Under the pieces are notes generated by a model. It saw nothing but the letters and a program-made list of their open reading frames with translations. It was not told the DNA's origin and ran no database searches. From Entoloma clypeatum (Eukaryota > Basidiomycota > Agaricomycetes > Agaricales > Entolomataceae), in NCBI GenBank assembly GCA_963565915.1, contig OY751489.1, positions 5,084,001 through 5,148,000 of the forward strand: a stretch of DNA of 64,000 bases, read 5' to 3'. Below are positions 10,542-20,985 of the stretch, one piece after another; positions within the stretch are counted from its first letter, which is position 1; each line of letters starts with the position of its first letter. The translations under genes were made by a program, and so were the position numbers.

Positions 10542-10795
10542 GTTCCACTCACCAGAACAAGGACCTGAATTTTTTCAGGCTCTCTGATTTCTCCGTCTCT
10601 CGCTACTGCTCCACACAGATGTGCCATGTCTTGATCGGAGATGTTTCTACTCACGTTCCACTTGCCAGAACAAGGACCTGAATTTTTTCAGGCTTGTTTC
10701 AATAGCATGGTGTGTATTCACACTCTGATTTCTCTGCCTCTTGCTACCGCTCCACACAGACGCACCACATCTTGATTGGAAATGTTTCTACTCAC
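10542..10795 (+). repeat. Direct tandem duplication (113 and 141 bp units)
   Basis: Unit 10542-10654 and unit 10655-10795 both run from GTTCCACT to ATGTTTCTACTCAC. The second has an extra segment of about 28 bp. Each unit contains CCTGAATTTTTTCAGG, a 6-bp-stem hairpin. Confidence 0.8.
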
Positions 10796-11259
10796 ACGTA
10801 TCTCAATGTATTGCCTTGTAGACAGCATAATATGCATTGGTTTTTTTTTCTTTGTCAAGAATTTACTTCCGTATTTTCCATGCCTGCAATCCGTTGGTAT
10901 GAGTCCTCCCGAGTGGCTTCTCAATCGACACAAGGTCCTCGTCACCAGATGCAACAGCCTCAGCTTAGCCAAGAAGCATGTGCTGCCATTAAAGAACACC
11001 GCCACGATAAACAGTTGAAGTACCCAGTTGTCCAGTTGATGACCCGCCGTTTGCAGATTGCAGCGCTCTCCCCATTGCTGCCCACACCAACAAGGATGCC
11101 CCTCTGTGCTCTGTCGTCCAGTTGATAACCCGCCGTGCTATTTTACCTTAACAAGTGCGCGTATGCTGTCTTCTCTCATCCCATTCATAGTTCCCTCATC
11201 TTCCTTTATTCATGTTTATGTCCTTTGAGAAAAACAAATATATTCCCCTATCCAAACTA

Positions 11260-11617
11260 CTGTACTATTACGACCGGGTGTTCAGTCACGCGTCACATAC
11301 CCTGATGAACTGGACACTTTTGGCTCAATGTAATGGTCACACTAGGTTGATGAACACTTCCAGAAATGGTCACAAGTCATGAAATAGTCAATTTTTCTTC
11401 CCCTTCGGGGTTGCATGTCAAAATAACTGTAATTTAGAGTTAAAATCATCAAATGAGCCATACTCTGCCCGAATATTGCCTATAGGTGGCATACTCCGTC
11501 ACAGATGCACACTAATGAACACTTTGTCACAGGTCACCATGGGTTTTGAACCCTCGGAATAACGGACACTTGGTGTCACATGTCACATCCAATGAACACC
11601 CAGTCGTAATAGTACAG
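11260..11617. mobile_element. MITE of about 358 bp with 25-bp terminal inverted repeats and a TA target duplication
   Basis: The left end begins CTGTACTATTACGAC and continues to GGTGTTCA. The right end (11593-11617) is its reverse complement with one mismatch. Both are flanked by TA (11258-11259 and 11618-11619), as for Tc1/mariner elements. Copies of TGAACAC and GTCAC recur inside. There is no coding capacity, so it would need a transposase in trans. Confidence 0.85.
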
Positions 11618-11619
11618 TA

Positions 11620-13000
11620 CTTATATATCATGCCATCAGTCCGTCGCTGTATGGGAGCAGCAGATAGCATGGGAGGGAGGGGGATATTATCAGGCCACAT
11701 TCGAGAATCAGCCAGTTAAGCTGCAGACTCTGGTGCAGTTGAAGCAGTTGAAGCAGACGGCGCATCAGCCTGGGCGTCGTCATCGCTGTTGATGGTGAAA
11801 TGAAGGAAGTGAGTCTGGGGATGAGTGCGAGCGATATCTCTATCACACACACAAACACCAAACACAACAACAAAGACCAAACAAGTCTCACGATGCGTAC
11901 TTCTCAATCAATATAGTTCAGGGTGATGAGTGGGATCACTCAGGATGCGACTCTTCCAAACAACAATTGAGTAACTCGTTTAGCGATGGCTCAATAAGTC
12001 TCAAACAAGACTTAGAGGTAGTTCTCAATAGATAATGAACCAAGGTTTGTGATTTCCGAACCAACAAGACTTTGCGAACACGATCTCGACTGAATAAGAA
12101 CATGACAATGACCAATATGACCGATAGATAACACGATTTGACGATTGACAAGTTCTCAAACACACAAAACACAATTGCAACTGACTTCTGATGCAAACCA
12201 AACGATCTCGAGGCTTCAATGATACTCGCGAACGACAACAGATGCACAAGACAAATGCTATCAATTCTGGGGCACAATCTAACCTAACCTATCTACCACA
12301 AAACTATGAGATTTTATACATGAGCAGCAATAAATATAGAAAAAGATTGCATGTGGTATCAATAAATGGTATCCAGTCAAGTGACCTTCACTAAAGTCAT
12401 TTTGATGTGCCCATGTGGTAGACAACACCACAGGTATGCCCCTTTTTCCATATCCAAACCTCTGCCGCACTGGAGAGACCACTATTTCAATATCTTGGTT
12501 TTGCAATGTACCCGGGACGATGCCAACTAGTTACCATGAGGTATCAGCTGCATCAATTAAGGGTCACCTCGGTAAGCCACCCATCAGATTTGATCTCTAT
12601 CAATGCTCACCATAAGGTCACATTGATCGTGATGTATCAAACCTGATCTCAGTCTGTGTCATCCGATGTCATTTCGATATTCCTGATATGGACAATTTGG
12701 ACGTGAAGCGAGGCGCACATTGCCCAAACCTCTTGTGAGAATGTCTCCGGTCAAGCCCCGACATATGGTAGGCAGTGCTAGTGTCATTGATAACTCCAAT
12801 ATAACCCATCTCCTTGTTTCACGCTTTGTCGCGAGAGGCGCTCAATAGTCTTTTCTATCTCGCGAGCCAATCCAATAGCTCTCAAGTATCATAGCTAAGC
12901 CCATAGTGGTGACCAGTGCTATGTCCTACATTGCCAGGGTCGCTGGTCTCTCTCTAACGTCGCCACTAAGTCCTCAGAATTGGAGCTCATCTAGGACTCT
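11620..13000. other. No gene recognised; possible old repeat
   Basis: Short ORFs on both strands have no recognisable motif. CATGTGGTA recurs near 12350 and 12412. It may be decayed LTR-type repeat, but no ends were found. Confidence 0.4.
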
Positions 13001-14384
13001 CTATCCCTTACAGATAGTGTGAAAGGGTGCAAAATGCGCAGATTTTAGGCCTAGACACATCATGGCCTTATCAATGTTTGCTGCACTTGTGTGCTTCCTC
13101 TTTCGTTGCTTGCTTGGGGCTTCATCTTTGCTGGATGAGGATGAGTCCTCCTGTCGTACCTTCCTTCGTTTCTTGCCGCGGTCAGAGCGGTGGCCACGTG
13201 GAATGATTTCCCTGCCCGTGCTTTTCTGCTCAAGCTCCTTCTCCAGTGTGTCCAGTTCCTCGTCAGTGAGATTCTTTCAGTATGTATTTCCATCACGTAG
13301 GCGTTGGAGGAGATTATTGAGCTTGAGAAATGAGCTAGAACATTCACTGGAAGCCTTGAATAGTAGCGTCGGGGGCCACCCTTCAAGAACAATTTGATAG
13401 TGACAAACGACCTTTCTGTGATAATCCACATACTCCATCTTCGCGGAGTTATCCTTTGTAATGTGCCCTGAGGATTCTGGTAAGTTTCATTCCAGTACTC
13501 TAACTGGCTACATACTGAGTTGTTCTTGAATCTCTTGGCAGATATCTGATTGAACTCGCTTCATACGGCTCTTGTAATTTTCAGCGGCACCTAAGTACAA
13601 GGGTCTGTTAATAAAACACCAATTCTAGATACATCTCGACTCTCACCATATACTCCTTGAAGTGCGTATCCTTCCATCTTGCAAAGAAAATTTTGCAAAT
13701 CAATCTTGAGGCTATGCTCCAGGAATTTGTCCACCCTGCTGGTCGCGTAACTGTAGGAATCCATTCGCAAATCTGATGTTCCTGGTGTGGCAAAGATGAG
13801 AAGCTCCACCCCTGACCGTGCCCGCAAGTTTGCTGCCTTCAGAGTAGCATTGCTCTCAGTGAGGTTGATAATTTGGTAAAGATTTTACTAACCTCAGTCT
13901 CCATAGCCATTAAGGTTTGTGTAGCATTATTAATCCTTGACCGTATATTGACGCGCTGCGCAGTTGCCTTTGTAGCTTTGTGTTCTTCGTGCAGACAAAC
14001 AATTTCCTTGACTTTGCCAGCTGTAAGCTTGTCATACTCTTCCTTATGCTTGGTAATTAATGCAGATAGGGCACCTTTCCCTCCTTCGTCCAAGTCTAAA
14101 GGAGTACCCCATCAATCAACTCTATATGATGAGCATGTTTTCGAAGCCATACTTTATCCTGAGATTTATACCAAACCCAAGCATGCCATGCATTAGGTTT
14201 CTTATGAGGTTGGGAATAAGGTCGCTACTAAGACGGATGCCTTGCTCAACACGGGGGATAATTTTGTGATGAGTCAAAGCAACATCCTCTGAGGCTGCTT
14301 TTTCGAAGTTGGAGACAGCTTTGACCATGGCAGCATTGGACAAAGCCAGCGCGAGCAGCATCAGGGCGGGCGCTGCAATCCGCG
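13001..14384 (-). pseudogene. Decayed multi-exon hypothetical protein of a repeated family
   Basis: I do not recognise a functional domain. Good introns link the coding pieces on the reverse strand: 13837-13892, 13591-13646 and 13468-13515, all GT-AG and 48-56 nt. The pieces read LMAMETE / AANLRARSGVELLIFATPG, then YALQGVYG / AAENYKSRMKRVQ, then YHRKVVCHYQIVLEGWPP. The C-terminus is Lys/Arg/Ser-rich (GKKRRKVRQEDSSSSS) and ends FAPFHTICKG at 13001. An in-frame TGA at 13277-13279, where a Trp codon would fit, breaks the last exon. An earlier exon lies within about 14122-14384 (SNFEKAASEDVALTHHK). The conserved exon pattern suggests a once real gene, probably one of the dispersed lineage-specific families of agaricomycetes. 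Confidence 0.55.
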
Positions 14385-14739
14385 CTGGGGGGAGATTACA
14401 ATTAAGGGTGTGGCATCAGAAATGGCGGGTTATAGAGAGGGAGCGGCGTCCTTGTCGATGTGCGCCGCATCGGGGCGAGTGGTGCAATCTGCAGGTGGAC
14501 GCTACGATCGCTGGCGCGATCGGGGGTGCTGCTAGCGTGCGGTTGAGTGTGGAAGGACGGCATGAGGCGGGGGTGAAGTGAGGAAAGGGTCCTTGAGGAT
14601 GCCTGAATCCGCTGGAGAACAGGGAATGCAGGAGAAGGGTCCTAAGGGCGCAGGGGAAGCCGAAATGGACGAGGGAAGGTGGGGACGGGATTCATGAGGG
14701 CACGCGGGAGGAGGAGGAGGAGGAGGGAAAGTTGAACTA

Positions 14740-14903
14740 GGGTGCGGGAAGGGTCCTGAGGGCGGAGGGAGGTTGTTTGATCGTTGTTGATGGCGACGAA
14801 GGACCGTGGGAGGCAGGAGGTGCCAGGTTGGGGTGCGGGAAGGGTCCTGGAGGCGCGACGGAGGGGCTTTGATCGTTGTTGATGGCGACGAAGGACCGTG
14901 GGA
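14740..14903 (+). repeat. Tandem duplication of about 72 bp, offset 91 bp
   Basis: 14740-14811 and 14831-14903 share GGGTGCGGGAAGGGTCCT at one end and GATCGTTGTTGATGGCGACG at the other, diverging in between. A GGA microsatellite precedes it. The ORFs across it look like low-complexity artefacts. Confidence 0.75.
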
Positions 14904-15071
14904 GCAGGAGCCGCTGAGGCCGAGAGCCTGAGACACGTCGGGACCGAGGGAATGTTTATGATGGCCATTGATGGCAGCTGGCAGCCATTGGCGCAGGAGG
15001 GACGACAAAAACGAGTGAAGTTGGCAGGACATTGGGGACGATTTAAGAGACGAGGTGAGAGATTGCGAGTT

Positions 15072-15126
15072 TAAGCCTAGTTAGGCTGGGACGAACCCAC
15101 GGGTGCTATCAGCCTAATTAGGCTTA
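15072..15126. repeat. 17-bp inverted repeat with self-palindromic arms
   Basis: TAAGCCTAGTTAGGCTG at 15072-15088 is the reverse complement, with one mismatch, of CAGCCTAATTAGGCTTA at 15110-15126. Each arm is also nearly palindromic (AGCCTA..TAGGCT). It lies 3' of the ferric reductase gene. Confidence 0.7.
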
Positions 15127-15343
15127 TTAAGTGGGCATACTAAGTGTGTCCCACTCCAGTATTTTCCTCGCCACATATCCTCAAGATCAAGTGGAGAGAA
15201 TCAAAGCCAGAAAGCCAGGCTGTACGACGGTAATTAAGTCATTTGAGGCAGTGGATATAGCACGATAAGCCCTCTTTAAAAAGTTTTGCAACACCCAGTC
15301 AACTAGTCACCCATAGTACATGCCACAAATCTTCCTGATAGAC

Positions 15344-17785
15344 TCAGATCGCAAACACCTCCGTATGCAACCCAACCTCAACCCCCCAACTTCTCCCAGC
15401 ATATCTCGCAACCGCATTAGCAGCGTCCCGCGTCATGCTGGGGGGCCCACTCGCGCACACCGCTACCCTCCCTTGAAATCGATCACACGCAACCTTTTCT
15501 GGGTCGTCATTTTCCTTCTCCTTGCCTTTCTTGCCTCGCCCCTGCCGCCCCTTTTCTTGCTCCTCCAAGGCCTCCTGTACACATCCACACCCACAGCACT
15601 CTCCGAGATCCAACTCTTCTCCCCCTCCTGCATCACTCGCATCAACGTCCTCTCCGCCCTCGGCACCAATGTCCATGATACGCCTGAGCATTGCTCTTAC
15701 ATTCGGCCTCCCAGACACGCGGACCTCCAGCCCAGGTATACTCGGGACAGCTTCGGGAACGCAAAGACACGTCACATAGACCAAGATACGGATATAAACG
15801 ACCCCACGACTCGCACATGCAATGGCAGAGAGGAGAGGGGCAAACCATGCGATCGAACCTGGGTTTTCAGACGAGTCAGAGACGGAGAATGGAAGAAAGG
15901 GACGACCGTACCGTAGGATCGGATGCACCACACAAAATCCACCCTCCTCGTCCTCACCTTCCTTTCGACCTCAACATGCCTCGCATTCACACACGTCCCA
16001 ACTATCTCATCCAACATCCCGATTGCAAACGTCGCCCCGCTGCCCCCGGCAACGAGCAACACCCTGTCATACGTCACCAGGTCGAGTCCACACCCGCCAT
16101 AGGGACCGTCGAACATGACTTGGACGGGGACTGGGATTGGTTTACTCGGCGGTGACGTTGATGGTGCTGCCGCTGCTGATGATGATGACGAGGCCAAGAC
16201 AGAAGTAGCAGATGAGGCCCGTATACGGATACGATCCTCCTGCATTTGTGCATACGCATTCAACGCGGACGTCCAATCTCCCCCAACCCTGGCTCCTAGG
16301 ACGATCCCAGCAGGCCCCTCCTCGATGATAGATATTGCCTTCTTCTCGGTTTCACCGGCTTGTTCAATCTCGGGTTTATCACTCTTCTTAGGATCCGGAC
16401 GCCAGTAACGATGGACATCCATGGCGCGAACACATGACACGGATGATAGCATAGCAGATTCCGGAGTAGAGGGCGCACACATGACGCTGAAGGGGTGCGC
16501 TTCAAAGGCGCCTCTTCCTTCAAAAAATATGCGGAGGCGGAGGTGTTGCCCTGCTCTAAACCCTGTATTACAGTCTGGAATATGGATCTGTAACGCAAAG
16601 AGGAAAATGAGCAGAAGTGTGACGATGGAAGCATGGGCACTCACGATTGTCATCTGATTATCCACTTTAAACAGAAAGGCGTCCTTGACCCTCACACGGA
16701 TGGACCGCATGAACAAATCGAACGCATAGATGGCTATGGGAGGAAAGATCCATGGCGAGGCGTATGGCGTATGGTAGCATACTGTGATAAAGAACGCCGG
16801 GAATCCCAAGAAGCTGTGGGCACATCGACCTATCAGTCCTGTGACACGAAGGACGAAACGCCAGAAACGACTGACTGCACCCAATAAAACATCGCCCAAG
16901 CTTTCTCCCTCACGACTTTCCAACTTGCGAGGCTAATCACACAGATGACACCCAACGCTGCCACCCCACTCGTCTCCTTCTGTTGCCCCAGTATTGGCAG
17001 GCCCCACCGCCTGTGATCCGCGATCCAAAAAGCGCCATGGATTACCACGCACAGAAGAACTCCCCGTGCAGCCCATCGATGCAGGAAATTCAAGCGTGTA
17101 TAGGAAAAATGTGGAGGAAGGAGAAGGGCGAGAGGTGAGGATTTAGCAGAGAGGAGGAATAGAGGTGGGAGTTGGGCGAGGGCGAGGAAGCCGGCACGAT
17201 TAGAGTTAGTCGAGAGGGGGACGGAGGTGAGAGTGCAGGCAAGAACGGTGGAGAGGTATGCGGCTATCAGTATGACTGTTGGGATTGTTAGATTGGAGTC
17301 TGGAGGAAGATCGGGAGAAACATACGTTGACCAAGACTTAAGCCACCTGAGAAAGGCGGTGTCCAGTAGAACATGGCCCCTGCGGTGGCGAAAGCACGAG
17401 CAGCGACTGTTTTGAGAGTGTTCTGGTATTCAGTTTGCCATGCAGTCTTCCGTCGGGCACAGCAACTTTTCTTGGGCGCTCCTGCCACATCATCATCGCC
17501 ATCGTGAGTCTTGAGACGTGTATAACGCCCCTTCCAGTCCTCCATGACTCCTGCCATACTTCCACGCCATCGCTTGTTTCCCCAAATAACTGCTGGTAAA
17601 GCGGCAATGATAGCGAAAGTGAGGACCGATGTCCAGACGATCGTGAATGTTATTTGATAACGGGGGTCGATGGCGTACGAGCTACGGGTTTCCGATGAGC
17701 CAAAACCACGGAGAGAGGGATATCAGACTGACTTGTACTGCTGTAGATCATCAGGAATGACCGGGGGCGGACCAGTGTCTGACAT
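15344..17785 (-). CDS. Ferric reductase (FRE/NOX-like transmembrane flavocytochrome), six exons
   Basis: It is predicted to move electrons from NADPH via FAD and heme to Fe(III) (or Cu(II)) outside the plasma membrane, for iron uptake. Exons: 17785-17733, 17681-17326, 17275-16876, 16813-16645, 16587-15912 and 15858-15344, giving 722 aa in one frame. The start (MSDTGPPPVIP) is followed by a first membrane helix (ITFTIVWTSVLTFAIIAALP). The heme core has His pairs in LNFLHRWAARGVLLCVVIHG and YWVHFLGFPAFFITVCYHTPY. FAD site HPFSV, nucleotide loop GGSGATF and a C-terminal VCASGPPS complete the family. Two introns use a GTCAGT donor. Intron 16588-16644 is 57 nt without a stop and could be mistaken for coding. 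No lesion was seen; it is probably functional. The substrate metal is inferred from the family. Confidence 0.9.
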
Positions 17786-18971
17786 CGTAAGTGACCACGG
17801 CGAGAGTGCTGTCGGTACCAGATCGTCGCCTTCAAGTCAAGGTCGGACGTCAGGGGTGTCTTTCTCTCTGGTCGTCCTTGTGAAATAACCAGCAGCAGTA
17901 ACGATAACAACCGTGGGAAAGTCGGATGGACGAAACGCATGGCGATGAGACAAATTTAACATCCCCGACGATGCAGGAAGTCCGATGGTCAGCTTATCAG
18001 AGGTGACGAGAAGGGAAGAGGAGACAGTGTTATTGGTGGGGGGGGGAGCCCTGGCGCGGTCCATTACGTGAAAAGAACGAGGATTATTACGGTCCCGACT
18101 CCCGAGGACGGCGGGGCGATCCGCTAGAAGGAAACCTGGGTTATCAAGACGCAAACCAATACAATAAAGAGATTCGCTCACTCGTAAAATTGAGTGCTTC
18201 CAGCCTGGACCCAAGAGCGACTAGGTCGATTCCAATCGATATCAGCGAAATCGCAGGCTGCGACGCATGATATTGCAAAAGGTTATCGCTAGACGTTTAC
18301 GACCTTCTGCAATAAAATTTAGGCGATGTTCTGTCAACCCAAGTACGGACTCACGGACCTCGATACGCGAAGAGGAAACCCCGTTCTTGAGCCAGACAGA
18401 TCAGTTCCCAAACGTAGACAGAAATGCTCCTCCAAATCCTACTTCAATCAATCATCTCGACACGCGCTGCCAGATTCAGTGTGAGTAATCCCCCGCCGAA
18501 AGGTTGAACATCCAGGCAGGACCAACCTCCAATTCAGACATGAACAGTAGGCAATCGTATACAGAAATCTAAGCACTGTTTTAGATCGAGAAAGCAGAGT
18601 TTCATGCGTTATTCCAACTCGTGCCGCCAGCAATGGCGAGGAAGGTGGTGGGAGGAGGTATGTTTGAGGCTTTTCTGCGAACCGTGGGAATATCTGCACG
18701 AGCCATTTGTTTCATTGGCCATTGTTCACCGAGCTAAGGTAAGTAGCCGGCACCATCAGTTGGTCATAGGTAGATTGGAGCGAAACAACCGTCAGAAATG
18801 AAGGGGAAAACAAAGTGTACAATTATCCATGAGAGAGGGAAGGAACATAAATGTAAGTAGGCCCGTCCGCAGCCTGATCAATCAATGAAAAAGGATGGAG
18901 TTGGTCAACAGGTAGTGGAGGGAATGGTCCGCGAGCCGAAATATATCTGTAAATGTGCAAGTTACTATAAC
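17786..18971. other. Upstream region of the ferric reductase; no other gene seen
   Basis: It contains a poly-G run near 18043 and short ORFs without motifs. An alternative upstream ATG at 17940 gives a hydrophobic start but does not join in frame to exon 2, so it is taken as 5' leader. No clear TATA box or iron-response site was recognised. Confidence 0.45.
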
Positions 18972-19625
18972 TTAGGCCACAGAGGCGTGTTTCCGGATGT
19001 ACGTCTGTAACTCCTCAGCCGACTTCCAACGCCCAGTCCCCAGTCCCCTGGATCACATAACCTGGTGCCCCCGTCTGCGTAAGCAACTTTACGCCCCCCG
19101 CACGCATCGACTGACCGCCATGGGGCCCGCTGAAACCGAGGCGAGACGCCCAGTGAACCACGAACGGGTGGGTAAGGAGCCATTCCCGCGAACCCACAGG
19201 GCTGCTAGAGGCCCCAGACCGAAAATCTTGTCGCGCGATCGCAGGAGGAGATAATGATAAGGGTCGTAGCTCTTGTCATTTTTCGGGACAACGATGGTGC
19301 GGCCCTCGGATAGCTGATCCCCCTTGTGGCCTGGAAGGAAGAAGGAGTAGCGATCTTTGAACTCTGCGACAGAAGTGCGTTGGATTCTTTTCTGGGCGTC
19401 CCCGGCTTTCTTTGAGTCATCGCCGGTCAAGTCCGAGATGCGCATGAGCGCGAAGAATCCTGTGAGGAGCATAGCGATGAAGAGGTGGTCGTCATAGGAG
19501 GGGGAATCTCTGTATTGAGCTACCGCGGTGCTCAGACCGTCAAGAGTCAGGCGGTGTTTCTGCTGGCCTCGGTGCGAAGTGGCGAAAATCTTGTATATCA
19601 ATGGGGAGAGGTTGAATAGGAGAAC
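18972..19625 (-). pseudogene. Tyrosine recombinase / DNA breaking-rejoining enzyme, frameshifted
   Basis: The protein reads QKHRLTLDGL, then LLTGFFALMRISDLT (box I Arg), DRYSFFLPGHKGDQL, PLAALWVRGNGSLPTRSWF, GGQSMRAGG (box II Arg), GRWKS and YIRK with the catalytic-type Tyr, ending HASVA at 18972. Two frame changes are needed: a one-base shift near 19130, and a shift near 19045 where GGGACTGG is present twice in tandem. The latter 8-bp duplication destroys the Gly-Arg-Trp region. Related recombinases in agaricomycetes, as I recall, also have Gln in the GQSMRAGG box, so that is not taken as a lesion. Likely from a Crypton-like or other tyrosine-recombinase element; no element ends were found. 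Confidence 0.75.
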
Positions 19626-20985
19626 TTGAGCTTTCGAGGTGAACCAGTGAGGCTGAAGAGAAAAAGACGAAAGGAGTTCCGTCGTATTGAGCGCGACGAG
19701 ATCTTAAGAGCATGGCCCTCACTCACCGCTATGGAGTTTTGAACGAGAGTGAAAGTGTCTGGGATGCAGTCATGGACAGAATTATCGGCATCATTTCGCA
19801 AAGGGTACAAACGGCTCGAGTAATTCTGAAAGTTGACACAATTCATAGAAGCAATTACATACTTACTGGAACGACTGTAAACTTGAATATAGTGTTGCTG
19901 CGAACGTTGAATGATGGCATCGATGGCCGAGGAAACGCCCGAACAGCCGCTTACGAGATCTTTCTGTGGAATTTTGAAAGGCGTGGGACTGAGCAGGAAT
20001 TCCGAATCGGCTTCGCCTCTTGCCTCCTTCATCCATGAGTTGGGACACTCTCAAATGCAAGGAAGATGTCTTTTTCATCCTCGCCACTGCAATTACTTGG
20101 AACAGCTTGTTTCACTGTAAGTAAGAGCGGAAATCGACAGGAATTGCTTACTGAATGGAGGGCGTAAGTACTGGGCCTCCGGATGTTCACCCACTGCACC
20201 CAAGGTACCTCGCCAGAGTCAATCTTCCAATTCCAACTGGAGCTCAACATCGGAACAGCTATTGTTCATATAACAGGTGTATGATCGCTGTCGTGGGCAG
20301 AGCATAGTACGTACCCCGCATTTGCAATGATGGAGCGAGTGAGGGTTCTGGCTTGTTTGCCGCGTTGGAGCCGAACACCAGTTGAATAGCATACACCAAA
20401 ACAAGGTGGTGGGCTTTTGTATTATCTCGCAATTCAATGGCTGGGCAAGCCAAATCTGAAGTTGGCCCCGGGCCCACCGATGCGAGTGGTAAGTCCCAAG
20501 ACCAAAGGTGATTGCGCACCAACTTCGAGCAGCTGATCTGTGGCTATGCTAGTAGTATCGAACATCAGATATCGATTGTCTTTGTCCGTCTTCAATCTCC
20601 CCTTACAGTCCTCTGGGAGGTCGCCCTTTATCAACTCCCAAGGACTCCAGAGACCACGTCGCGTTGAATGGGATGGAAGACTGCAATGCCCTGATTTCAA
20701 CCAGGATTTCATCTCACCCTGATTTACTTACATTCGTGCGTCTCAAAAGCAAAACACAACTTCCAACTTCCACTGAGCGATACTGAATTAGGCAAACGGT
20801 TCTTCCAATTCTGCAACTGTACACATCTCTGGAAGCACCTTTACTGACACCCACCAATATCTGAATGTATATAACGGAAAAGTTGTTAACTATAATACTC
20901 ACAACCATTCGACCGATCGCAGGGAAGCTGGTGAGCTGACCTCAACCACAAACGCTCTGAATTCTCAAGTTCAAATAGGCATTCT
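19626..20985. other. Unresolved; possible 5' exons of the NACHT gene
   Basis: Short ORFs on both strands, none recognised. The N-terminal effector domain of the NACHT protein should lie here on the + strand, but no convincing exon chain could be read. Confidence 0.35.

Noticed and set aside
14532..15032. Reverse-strand ORF of 166 aa rich in Pro/Ser/His
   Set aside because: It spans a tandem duplication and a GGA microsatellite, with alternative ORFs in other frames; composition artefact.
17837..17940. ATG at 17940 with a signal-peptide-like start for the ferric reductase
   Set aside because: It does not join exon 2 in frame, while ATG 17785 gives PPPVIPDDLQQYN and a total of exactly 723 codons.
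19090..19135. Gln in place of His in the recombinase GQSMRAGG box as proof of catalytic death
   Set aside because: I recall the same Gln in related fungal recombinases, so only the frameshifts were counted as lesions.
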